Shown piece after piece: positions 1 to 7,553 of a stretch of 64,000 nt of DNA (position 1 is the first letter of the stretch; each line of letters opens with the position of its first letter). The notes below the pieces were generated by a model. The model worked only from the letters and a program-made list of their open reading frames with translations. It made no database searches and was not told the DNA's origin. The translations under genes were made by a program, and so were the position numbers. Source of the stretch: Seonamhaeicola sediminis (lineage in GTDB: Bacteria; Bacteroidota; Bacteroidia; Flavobacteriales; Flavobacteriaceae); NCBI RefSeq assembly GCF_004358095.2, contig NZ_SMZJ02000005.1, positions 124,001 through 188,000 on the forward strand, read 5' to 3'.

Positions 1-357
1 ACCTACAAACTCAAAAAAAGCAGCTCCTGTTTCAATTGGCAATGAATTCTGTTCAGAATACATACAGTCATCATAACGTTTACCAAGTTGATTTATACCA
101 ACCACAATAGCTTCTGGCATATCCTCCCAATAGGAATAATAATCTACATTACCTGCAACAACTTCAAACATATAATCACCGTCAAAGACTACAAATAATG
201 GATATACTTTTTCTTGACTAGAATCATATCCCCTAGGCAATTGAATTTTTATTTGACGCTCTTCTCCTAATCTTGAAGATTGAAAAGTTTCATATTTAAC
301 TTGAGAAGTTGTGAAATTTACAGTAAAAAAAAATAATACAACAAGTAATTGTTTCAT
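1..357 (-). CDS. Alpha/beta-hydrolase esterase, secreted (partial, C-terminus outside the window)
   Basis: The first 119 codons of a gene that runs off the left edge. The product begins with a Sec signal peptide (MKQLLVVLFFFTVNF, cleavage near TTSQ), followed by a beta-rich start resembling the putative-esterase family (Fes/IroE/esterase D type): residues for binding a backbone strand (IKIQLPRGY), then PLFVVFDGDYMFE and a VVGINQ strand. The catalytic GxSxG serine would lie beyond the edge, so activity cannot be judged. It is likely a periplasmic or surface ester hydrolase of unknown substrate. It is read in the same direction as the pan operon upstream but is separated from it by 86 bp, so it may be a separate unit. 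The start is the ATG at 357; no earlier in-frame candidate has a signal peptide. Confidence 0.75.
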   Translation of the reverse strand, partial: MKQLLVVLFFFTVNFTTSQVKYETFQSSRLGEERQIKIQLPRGYDSSQEKVYPLFVVFDGDYMFEVVAGNVDYYSYWEDMPEAIVVGINQLGKRYDDCMYSEQNSLPIETGAAFFEFVG

Positions 358-443
358 TTTGGCAGAATGATTTGAGATTTATTAAACGGCAAGTTAAGAA
401 ATTAACCAACAGGTTAAAAACACTGTTTTTAATTTATAAGTGT

Positions 444-1403
444 TTATTTCCTTTTTATCCTATTGTAAATTGGTAAATAAACTAACGATAGGCCTCCAAA
501 AATAATAATTAAAAGGGTTTGAGATGCCCACATAATCCAACCAAAAGCTCTACTGGGGTCTTCAGGAATATTAAATAGTAAAAAAGCCAACACAATAGCT
601 TCTGGGTACGACCCCACACCTCCGTTAGTTGCAGCTATACTGAAACTAGCAGCTATAAAACCAATTAATACTGCTGCAAAAGGAATTTGACTAGTTTGCT
701 CCAATGAAAAAGAGGTTACATAAAACATAAGCACATACATAGCCCAAATAAATAGGGTATGGAATATGTATGCCCATTTTTTCTTCATTTTAAAAATACT
801 TAACGCGCCCTCAATTAATCCATTAACAAATGTCTTAATTCTTATAGCAAATCTTAAAGTACTTTTTTTTATAAACCTTATAAAGAAGAAGATTAAAATA
901 ACGAATCCTGATAAAACAATAACAATTTTAATAGGATTGAATTTTTCAACTAAAAAGCCATAAATAAAATCAAATTGCAGAAAAAGTGTAACAGTTATAA
1001 TACCAAGCATAACTATCATATCAGCAACTCGTTCTGCCACTATAGAACCTAGACCTTTTTCAAAAGGCACGTCTTCATAATTAGTTATAATAGATGCTCT
1101 GGCCACTTCTCCAGCTCTTGGAATAGTATAATTAATTAAATAAGCCGCAAAAACAGCCATAATACTATTACCAAGTTTAATGTTATAACCCATTGGTTCT
1201 AATTGAAAACGCCAACGATATGCTCTTGATAAATGACTTAATAGCCCAAAGAAAACACCCAGACCTATCCAAGAGTAGTCTGCTTTCTTAAAATATGAAA
1301 CAAGCTCTTCAATTGAAATCCTAGAAAGTGAATACCAGACCAAAAAAACTCCCAGTAATAATGGGAGTGCAATTTTTAGTATTCGTTTTATTTTAGGTTT
1401 CAA
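444..1403 (-). CDS. YbhN/UPF0104-type membrane protein (lysylphosphatidylglycerol synthase TM region, flippase-like)
   Basis: A 319-residue inner-membrane protein with about eight hydrophobic segments. Two family signatures are visible: PRAGEVARAS near residue 95 and TNGGVGSYPEA near residue 258, both typical of the flippase-like membrane domain family (TIGR00374, related to the membrane half of MprF). Family members are proposed to move or anchor lipids or isoprenoid-linked molecules; the substrate here is unknown. The only possible start is a TTG at 1403, two codons after the panD stop, so it is probably translated by coupling to panD. It is the last gene of a panC-panD-this gene operon, an arrangement I recall from other Flavobacteriaceae. 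There is no sign of a soluble synthase domain. Confidence 0.8.
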   Translation of the reverse strand: MKPKIKRILKIALPLLLGVFLVWYSLSRISIEELVSYFKKADYSWIGLGVFFGLLSHLSRAYRWRFQLEPMGYNIKLGNSIMAVFAAYLINYTIPRAGEVARASIITNYEDVPFEKGLGSIVAERVADMIVMLGIITVTLFLQFDFIYGFLVEKFNPIKIVIVLSGFVILIFFFIRFIKKSTLRFAIRIKTFVNGLIEGALSIFKMKKKWAYIFHTLFIWAMYVLMFYVTSFSLEQTSQIPFAAVLIGFIAASFSIAATNGGVGSYPEAIVLAFLLFNIPEDPSRAFGWIMWASQTLLIIIFGGLSLVYLPIYNRIKRK

Positions 1404-1406
1404 TAT

Positions 1407-1757
1407 TTACTTTAATAAGTTAGTGGCTTCGTCTGGAAACACTAATGAAGGCTTAAACACTTTAGCTTCTTCTATATGCATAATAGCATACGTAATGAGA
1501 ATTAAAGTATCACCTACAGAAACTTTTCTGGCAGCAGCACCGTTTAGTGTTATCTCCCCACTGTTACGTGGACCAGGAATACAATAGGTTTCTAAGCGCT
1601 CACCATTGTCATTATTTACAATCTGAACTTTTTCACCTTGTATAATGTTAGCAGCCTCCATTAAATCTTCATCTATGGTAATACTGCCTATATAGTTAAG
1701 GTCTGCACCTGTGCATTTAACCCTATGAATTTTAGATTTTACTACTTGAATTTGCAT
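1407..1757 (-). CDS. panD: Aspartate 1-decarboxylase
   Basis: This 116-residue enzyme converts L-aspartate to beta-alanine, the amine half of pantothenate. It is made as an inactive proenzyme that cuts itself between Gly24 and Ser25, leaving a pyruvoyl group on the new N-terminus. The cut site is present at exactly that position (YIGSITID), with the conserved LHRVK-like start ([12 protein letters not shown]) and the NGAAAR and GD motifs further on. Length matches the family. It follows panC by 13 bp and precedes the YbhN-like gene by 3 bp, so the three form one operon. No maturation factor (PanZ/PanM) is seen nearby, as expected outside the enterobacteria. Confidence 0.96.
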   Translation of the reverse strand: MQIQVVKSKIHRVKCTGADLNYIGSITIDEDLMEAANIIQGEKVQIVNNDNGERLETYCIPGPRNSGEITLNGAAARKVSVGDTLILITYAIMHIEEAKVFKPSLVFPDEATNLLK

Positions 1758-1770
1758 GCTGCAAAGATAA

Positions 1771-2622
1771 TTAATTTAATACGATATTATCAATCAATCT
1801 AATATCGTCAGCATAAGCAGCTATAAACGCTCGATACGCCTTTTTTTTAGATTTTCGTTTTATAGGTTTTAAAGTTTCTGTATCGGCAATAATGAAATAT
1901 TCTAACTCTAATAAATCGTGCTTAGAAAACTGATATTCAACCCATTCTGTAACTTTATTAGCACTTTTTGTGCCAAAAAGCTTTTTAGCTCCTTTTAATG
2001 TTTTATAGATAAAAGGCGAAGCTTCTAAATATTCTGGTTTTAATCTCGTATTTCGTGAGCTCATAGCTAACCCAGATGTTTCCCTGTAAATAGGACAACC
2101 TACTATATTCACAGGAATATGATGCTTTTCAACCAATTTTTTAATTATCTGTAATTGCTGAAAATCTTTTTCACCAAAGTAAGCATTGTTTGGTGTGATT
2201 ATTTCAAAAAGACGTTTTACAATGGTGCCAACACCATCAAAATGTCCATGTCTAAATCTTCCCTCCATTTCAAATTCCAGTCCATCAAAATCAAACGTTT
2301 CTGAAACTGGATTACCTTCGTATACATCATCAACAGTAGGTGCGTACACCATGATGTTATCTTTTGAAAGTGTGCTAAGTAACGCCACATCTTTTTCTAA
2401 AGTCCTAGGGTATTTTTCTAAATCGGTACTATTATCAAACTGGGTAGGGTTTACAAAAATACTAACAACAGCGCAATTGTTATTCTCTAAAGCCCTTTCT
2501 ACCAAGGCTAAATGCCCTTTATGTAGAGCCCCCATAGTAGGCACCAAACCAATTAATTGTTTTTGGGCTCTAAGCGCTGCAATAGCTTCTATGATTTGTT
2601 GTTTTTCTGAGTAAACTTGCAC
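1771..2622 (-). CDS. panC: Pantothenate synthetase (pantoate--beta-alanine ligase)
   Basis: A 283-residue cytosolic enzyme that joins pantoate and beta-alanine with ATP to make pantothenate, precursor of coenzyme A. The nucleotidyltransferase HxGH motif (HKGH, residues 34-37) follows the family start [10 protein letters not shown]. Later motifs [13 protein letters not shown] and AMSSRNTRL (the KMSKS counterpart) are intact. The start is a GTG at 2622; an in-frame TAA lies two codons upstream and no ATG occurs for 29 codons, so no other start is plausible. It heads the panC-panD operon, which supplies both the beta-alanine and the ligation step. A TAAGTTTG box at 2647-2654 on this strand fits a promoter. 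Confidence 0.96.
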   Translation of the reverse strand: MQVYSEKQQIIEAIAALRAQKQLIGLVPTMGALHKGHLALVERALENNNCAVVSIFVNPTQFDNSTDLEKYPRTLEKDVALLSTLSKDNIMVYAPTVDDVYEGNPVSETFDFDGLEFEMEGRFRHGHFDGVGTIVKRLFEIITPNNAYFGEKDFQQLQIIKKLVEKHHIPVNIVGCPIYRETSGLAMSSRNTRLKPEYLEASPFIYKTLKGAKKLFGTKSANKVTEWVEYQFSKHDLLELEYFIIADTETLKPIKRKSKKKAYRAFIAAYADDIRLIDNIVLN

Positions 2623-2646
2623 TTTTTAATAAAAAATTAACGCCTG

Positions 2647-2654
2647 CAAACTTA
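2647..2654 (-). promoter_or_regulatory. Bacteroidota -7 element for the panC operon
   Basis: On the minus strand the bases read TAAGTTTG, a full match to TAnnTTTG, 25 bp before the panC GTG. No TTG lies at the ideal 19-bp distance, so this is a -7 call only. Confidence 0.45.
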
Positions 2655-2685
2655 AGATTTTACAGTCAATTTGCATAAATTTTTG

Positions 2686-2693
2686 TACTTTTG
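2686..2693 (+). promoter_or_regulatory. Bacteroidota -7 element for the glgA-like gene
   Basis: TACTTTTG matches TAnnTTTG. Transcription would start near 2700, giving a leader of about 120 nt. That leader contains a perfect 14-bp palindrome, GGCTTTTAAAAGCC, at 2793-2806 just before the start codon. Confidence 0.45.
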
Positions 2694-2821
2694 CGTGTTT
2701 TTTATTTTGAATTAATGACTTTGAGACTTGTTTGAAAACGAGCTTTTCAAAATTTCTCTTAAAAATAGAAATCGTTAATCGCTAGTTAAAAAGGCTTTTA
2801 AAAGCCCTCAAAAACAAACAT

Positions 2822-3631
2822 ATGAAAGATAAGAGGATATTGTATGTATCATCTGAAGTAGTGCCTTATTTACCTGAAACAGAAATTTCATCCATGTCAT
2901 TCGAAGCTCCAAGACTTGTTAACCAACAAGGTGGACAAATTCGTATTTTTATGCCTAGATATGGAAACATCAATGAGCGCAGACATCAATTACATGAAGT
3001 TATCAGACTTTCTGGAATTAATTTAGTAATTAACGATTTAGACATGCCTTTAATAATTAAAGTGGCATCAATACCAAAAGAGCGTATTCAAGTGTATTTT
3101 ATTGATAACGACGAATATTTTAAAAGAAAGGCAACATTAACAGATGAAGATGGCGAATTATTCTCTGACAATGATGAGCGTGCTATCTTTTTTGCAAAGG
3201 GTGTGATAGAAACTGTAAAAAAATTAAACTGGTCTCCAGATGTAATCCATGTTCATGGTTGGTTAGCCTCTTTGCTTCCAGTCTATTTAAAAGAATACTA
3301 CAAAGACGAACCTCTTTTTACTGATAGCAAAATAGTAACTTCGGTCTACAACCAAAGTTTTAACAATACTTTAAATAAAGACTTGGTTAATAAGATTAAA
3401 TTTGACAGCATTGACGATGATGCTATCAAAGTGCTTGAAAATCCATCATACAATAATTTAATGAAAGTTGCTATTGATTATTCTGATGCCATCATAATAG
3501 GTTCTGAGAATATTCCTGAAGACTTAAACGCATACGCTAAAGCATCTAACAAACCTATTCTAGAATATGTTAGTAGAGATGAATTTGGCGAAGCTTATAC
3601 TACATTCTTTAATGAAAACGTTTTAAGTTAA
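2822..3631 (+). CDS. Glycogen/starch synthase-like protein, N-terminal GT5 domain only
   Basis: A 269-residue protein that matches only the N-terminal Rossmann half of glycogen synthases of family GT5 (full enzymes are about 480 residues). Family strands are clear: ILYVSSEVVPY at the start, IFMPRYG near residue 44, and DVIHVHGWLASLLPVYLK near residue 140. The C-terminal half, which carries most ADP-glucose contacts, is missing, and no remnant of it follows. The lysine loop KTGGL of real synthases, which binds ADP-glucose, is replaced by PETEISS. It is therefore unlikely to make glycogen. It sits between panC and a DUF4270 lipoprotein gene plus glmS, so a role in envelope precursor supply or regulation is possible, but nothing in the sequence proves it. 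Confidence 0.8.
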   Translation: MKDKRILYVSSEVVPYLPETEISSMSFEAPRLVNQQGGQIRIFMPRYGNINERRHQLHEVIRLSGINLVINDLDMPLIIKVASIPKERIQVYFIDNDEYFKRKATLTDEDGELFSDNDERAIFFAKGVIETVKKLNWSPDVIHVHGWLASLLPVYLKEYYKDEPLFTDSKIVTSVYNQSFNNTLNKDLVNKIKFDSIDDDAIKVLENPSYNNLMKVAIDYSDAIIIGSENIPEDLNAYAKASNKPILEYVSRDEFGEAYTTFFNENVLS

Positions 3632-3701
3632 GTTTTACTTCTTTATAAATGTTAATGAAGTAAGTCTATCAAAACACTTGTGTTAAGAATACATATCCCA
3701 G

Positions 3702-5384
3702 ATGAAAAAGAAAATAAAAGTCCTTAAAGTACCTGCCATAATTCTACTCTTTGTTACATCCTTTATTGCTTGTGATAAAGAGTTCTATGTTTTAGACAGT
3801 GATGTACTGGGTAAAGACAATGCTAATTTTGATACAGATGAAAACACGCTTCCTATTCTCTCGTTCAATAAGAAATTAGACTCCGTTCAAATTAATAATT
3901 TACCCTCTAATCTATTAGGCTTTTATGAGGATCCTGAGTTTGGAGCAACTACAGCAAGTGTTATAACACAGATATTACCAACTTCTTTCAATCCAGATTT
4001 TGGAGAAGAGCCCATAATAGACTCTGTAGTTTTAAGTATCCCTTATTTTAGTAGAGTAATTGGTGTTGATGAGATTACGGGTAACTCTAGATATTCCATA
4101 AGTGATTCTTTGTACGGAAATGAAAACGCTCAAATAAAACTATCTATATATCAAAACGAATATTTTTTAAGAGATTTTAACCCAGACAACTTAGGGGAAC
4201 AGCAAAACTATTTTTCATATGCCGGCAGTGGTACAACAGATAATTTTGCAAGAACCGATAACAGCATAATCAATTTTGACAACTTTAAAGGTGCTTTAAT
4301 AAAAGATATCTCTTTCACCCCTAGCAGTGAGGCTATTGAACTTTGGGAAATCTCAGGCACAGATACAACTAAATCAATAACACCTCCAGCACTCAGGATT
4401 ATGTTAGATCCGCTTTTTTGGAAAACAACCATTATTGACAAACAAGGGAGTGCAGACTTAAGTAATGCTAACAACTTTAAGAACTACTTTAGAGGACTTT
4501 ACTTTAAAGCAGAAAATATTGGTGGTGATGGTAATATGGCTCTTCTAAATTTTGGATCGTCTGATGCTCAAATTACTATTTACTATACTAGAAAGAGTGG
4601 TGATAGTAGAATAAAAGCTTCATATGCTTTTAACTTTAATGGCAAAAGGCTTAACACCTTTATTAATAATTTCAATTACCCCATACCTGAAGGAGACAGA
4701 ACCAATGGTGATGAAAAACTTTACCTTAAAGGCGTTGAAGGTGGCATGGCTACAGTGGATTTGTTTCATGGCCTTGTTGAATATACAGATGACAACAATA
4801 ATACTTCTAATATACCAGCTTTAGAAGCTTTTAAAAAGACTTTTAGAGCTTTAGACAACGAAGGTAATTACATAGTTAATAATTCTACAGGAGATTTTGT
4901 TTTAAAAAAACTTATCAATCAAGCACACTTAATAGTCTATGAGGATGAGACCATTAACACAGGGGTAAATGACAGTATACATAAATACGACAGAATTTAC
5001 GCTTATGACCTTGAGAACAATACACCAACTTTTGATTATTTTGTTGACCCTACTGAAAATACTGGAAACCCAAACAGGTCTAAAGTTATTAACTTGGGAT
5101 TAAGACAAAAAGATGACGAAGGTAACTACAGATACAAAATTAGAATTACAGAACATTTAAATAATATTTTACTAAAAGATTCTACAAACACTAAAATAGG
5201 TTTAGTATTATCCAATAATGTAAATATTACCAGTAATTCAGAAATATTACAAAGTGAAGACGTTGTAACCCAAATTCCCGCTGCTAGTGTCATTGCTCCC
5301 AGAGGAACCATTGTTCACGGAACCAATAGCTCAGATCCGGACAAACAAATGAAGTTAAAGTTATTTTTTACAGACCCTAAATAA
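3702..5384 (+). CDS. DUF4270 family lipoprotein
   Basis: A 560-residue exported protein. The N-terminus has a lysine-rich start, a hydrophobic stretch and a lipobox ending at Cys24 (SFIAC), so it should be a lipoprotein. The rest resembles DUF4270, a family of Bacteroidota proteins with no known activity: early motifs include GFYEDPEFG and later IIDSVVLSIPY. It has no recognisable catalytic site. It stands 70 bp after the glgA-like gene and 16 bp before glmS, an association I recall from many flavobacterial genomes, which suggests co-transcription and a possible link to envelope building. Codon use resembles the neighbours. Confidence 0.8.
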   Translation: MKKKIKVLKVPAIILLFVTSFIACDKEFYVLDSDVLGKDNANFDTDENTLPILSFNKKLDSVQINNLPSNLLGFYEDPEFGATTASVITQILPTSFNPDFGEEPIIDSVVLSIPYFSRVIGVDEITGNSRYSISDSLYGNENAQIKLSIYQNEYFLRDFNPDNLGEQQNYFSYAGSGTTDNFARTDNSIINFDNFKGALIKDISFTPSSEAIELWEISGTDTTKSITPPALRIMLDPLFWKTTIIDKQGSADLSNANNFKNYFRGLYFKAENIGGDGNMALLNFGSSDAQITIYYTRKSGDSRIKASYAFNFNGKRLNTFINNFNYPIPEGDRTNGDEKLYLKGVEGGMATVDLFHGLVEYTDDNNNTSNIPALEAFKKTFRALDNEGNYIVNNSTGDFVLKKLINQAHLIVYEDETINTGVNDSIHKYDRIYAYDLENNTPTFDYFVDPTENTGNPNRSKVINLGLRQKDDEGNYRYKIRITEHLNNILLKDSTNTKIGLVLSNNVNITSNSEILQSEDVVTQIPAASVIAPRGTIVHGTNSSDPDKQMKLKLFFTDPK

Positions 5385-5400
5385 GTTAATAAAAAGATTT

Positions 5401-7248
5401 ATGTGTGGCATAGTTGGATATATAGGACACAGAGAAGCTTATCCCATTATAGTTGAAGGTCTTAAACGCCTGGAATACAGGGGTTACGATAGCGCTGGTA
5501 TCGCTCTGTTTGACGGAACTGATTTAAAAGTTTCTAAAACGAAGGGCAAAGTGGCCGATTTAGAAAACCTTTCAGAAAAAGAAATTACCAAACACGGTAA
5601 TGTTGGTATAGGTCACACACGTTGGGCAACTCATGGAGTCCCTAATAATATAAATTCACATCCCCATCTTTCCAATTCAGGAAACTTAGTAATAATTCAC
5701 AACGGAATTATTGAAAATTATGATGCTTTAAAACAAGAGCTCATATCAAGAGGCTACACATTTAAATCTGATACCGATACCGAAGTATTGGTTAATTTAA
5801 TAGAAGATGTACAAAAACAAGAAGGCGTCAAACTAGGAAAAGCGGTTCAGATTGCTTTGAACCAGGTAATTGGCGCTTATGCTATTACTGTTTTTGATAA
5901 AAACAAACCTGAAGAAATTGTGGTAGCTCGTTTAGGTAGCCCACTTGCCATTGGTATTGGAGAAGATGAGTTTTTCATTGCATCAGATGCTTCACCTTTT
6001 ATTGAATATACTAAAGATGCCATTTATTTAGAAGACGAAGAAATGGCTATCATAAGGTTCCATAAAGGAATCAAAATAAGAAAAATTAAAGATGACTCTT
6101 TGGTAGCTCCTTACATTCAAAAACTCCAGTTGAATCTTGAAGAAATTGAAAAAGGTGGTTATGACCATTTCATGCTCAAAGAAATTTATGAGCAACCAAA
6201 AGCCATTACAGATACATACAGAGGAAGGCTTTTAAGAGATCAAGCAATTATAAAAATGTCTGGTGTTGAAGATAACATGAAAAAGTTTCTCAATGCTAAT
6301 AGAATTATTATTGTAGCCTGCGGCACCTCATGGCATGCTGGCTTAGTAGCTGAATATATTTTTGAAGATTTAGCTAGAATTCCAGTAGAGGTTGAATACG
6401 CCTCGGAGTTTAGATACAGAAACCCTGTTATTAGAGAAGATGATGTTTTAATTGCTATTTCTCAATCTGGTGAAACCGCTGATACTTTGGCCGCCATTAA
6501 ATTAGCTAAATCTAAAGGTGCGTTTGTATTTGGTATTTGTAATGTAGTTGGTTCATCTATAGCCAGAGAAACCCATGCAGGTGCATATACTCATGCGGGC
6601 CCAGAAATAGGTGTAGCTTCAACAAAAGCCTTTACAACTCAAATTACAGTATTAACATTAATGGCTCTAAGATTAGCTAGAGCTAAAGGAACAATAACTA
6701 GTTCTGATTATCACCGTCATTTATTGGAATTAGAAATGATTCCTGATAAAGTGAAAAAGGCTCTAAAGTCTGATAATCATATCAAAATTATTGCAGATAT
6801 ATATAAAGATGCTACTAATTGTCTATACTTAGGCAGAGGTTACAATTTTCCTGTTGCTCTAGAAGGAGCCTTAAAACTAAAAGAGATATCTTACATCCAT
6901 GCAGAAGGCTATCCAGCAGCCGAAATGAAACATGGCCCTATTGCCTTGATTGATGAAAATATGCCTGTTATTGTAATTGCTACCAAAAAAGGTCACTACG
7001 AAAAGGTAGTAAGTAATATTCAGGAAATAAAATCAAGGAAGGGAAAGATTATAGGTATTGTAACACAGGGAGATGAGCAGGTTAGAGAATTAGCAGATCA
7101 TGTTATTGAAGTTCCAGAGACTTTAGAATCCCTTTCTCCATTATTAACCACTATTCCGCTTCAGCTTTTATCTTATCATATTGCTGTTATGCTTGGTAAG
7201 AATGTTGATCAACCAAGAAATTTAGCGAAATCGGTCACTGTAGAATAA
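5401..7248 (+). CDS. glmS: Glutamine--fructose-6-phosphate aminotransferase (isomerizing)
   Basis: This 615-residue enzyme makes glucosamine 6-phosphate from fructose 6-phosphate and glutamine, the first step toward UDP-GlcNAc for peptidoglycan and lipopolysaccharide. The N-terminal glutaminase domain starts with the nucleophile Cys2 (MCGIVGYIG) and has HTRWATHG and HNGIIENY. Two sugar-isomerase (SIS) domains follow, with ACGTSWHAG, ISQSGETADT and GVASTKAFTTQ in the first and ALKLKEISY and AEMKHGPIALI in the second. The conserved C-terminal tail NLAKSVTVE is intact. Length is normal (E. coli 609). No glmS ribozyme-like element is evident in the 16-bp gap, so transcription probably comes from upstream. 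Confidence 0.97.
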   Translation: MCGIVGYIGHREAYPIIVEGLKRLEYRGYDSAGIALFDGTDLKVSKTKGKVADLENLSEKEITKHGNVGIGHTRWATHGVPNNINSHPHLSNSGNLVIIHNGIIENYDALKQELISRGYTFKSDTDTEVLVNLIEDVQKQEGVKLGKAVQIALNQVIGAYAITVFDKNKPEEIVVARLGSPLAIGIGEDEFFIASDASPFIEYTKDAIYLEDEEMAIIRFHKGIKIRKIKDDSLVAPYIQKLQLNLEEIEKGGYDHFMLKEIYEQPKAITDTYRGRLLRDQAIIKMSGVEDNMKKFLNANRIIIVACGTSWHAGLVAEYIFEDLARIPVEVEYASEFRYRNPVIREDDVLIAISQSGETADTLAAIKLAKSKGAFVFGICNVVGSSIARETHAGAYTHAGPEIGVASTKAFTTQITVLTLMALRLARAKGTITSSDYHRHLLELEMIPDKVKKALKSDNHIKIIADIYKDATNCLYLGRGYNFPVALEGALKLKEISYIHAEGYPAAEMKHGPIALIDENMPVIVIATKKGHYEKVVSNIQEIKSRKGKIIGIVTQGDEQVRELADHVIEVPETLESLSPLLTTIPLQLLSYHIAVMLGKNVDQPRNLAKSVTVE

Positions 7249-7424
7249 GAAATTAATATTAAAGACATTCTTTAACAAAATCATTTTTTTTATCTATACC
7301 TCAATTTCTGTTCATTTTTTTGTCCGAATTTATATCCTAAAGATAATATCGGATAAATAAATTGGGATTATTTAGAACTTCGAGTAAAAGCAAAAATTCT
7401 AAATAAAAATCACTATGGTTTTGA

Positions 7425-7465
7425 GTGTTAAAAATCAATTTTTATTAATTCTATATTTTTAACAC
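7425..7465. repeat. Perfect 11-bp inverted repeat before the TonB receptor gene
   Basis: GTGTTAAAAAT at 7425-7435 and its exact reverse complement ATTTTTAACAC at 7455-7465, with a 19-bp AT-rich spacer. It could be a split operator or an RNA stem-loop; there is no U-run typical of a terminator after the second arm beyond ACCTTTTTAT. Confidence 0.5.
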
Positions 7466-7485
7466 CTTTTTATTTGGTAATTTTT

Positions 7486-7501
7486 ATTATGCGTGCATAA
7501 T
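7486..7501. promoter_or_regulatory. 16-bp palindrome, possible operator of the TonB receptor gene
   Basis: ATTATGC-GT-GCATAAT has perfect 7-bp arms around a 2-bp centre, 52 bp before the receptor start. Size and symmetry suit a dimeric repressor or activator. The regulator is not identified. Confidence 0.4.
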
Positions 7502-7553
7502 TTTTGTGATTTTATTTTTATATTGCTTAAATAATTAAACTAATTCACTCTAA

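Larger units (their letters stand above)
7249..7553. other. Intergenic regulatory region before the TonB receptor
   Basis: A 305-bp AT-rich gap with no convincing small gene. It holds two clean inverted repeats, listed separately (7425-7465 and 7486-7501), and several T-rich runs after glmS that could end its transcript. I found no full TTG-N19-TAnnTTTG promoter, so the start point for the receptor gene is unknown. Confidence 0.5.

Noticed and set aside
2186-2614. A 142-codon plus-strand frame opposite panC
   Set aside because: panC is a complete, well-conserved enzyme on the other strand; the antisense frame has no promoter and no family likeness.
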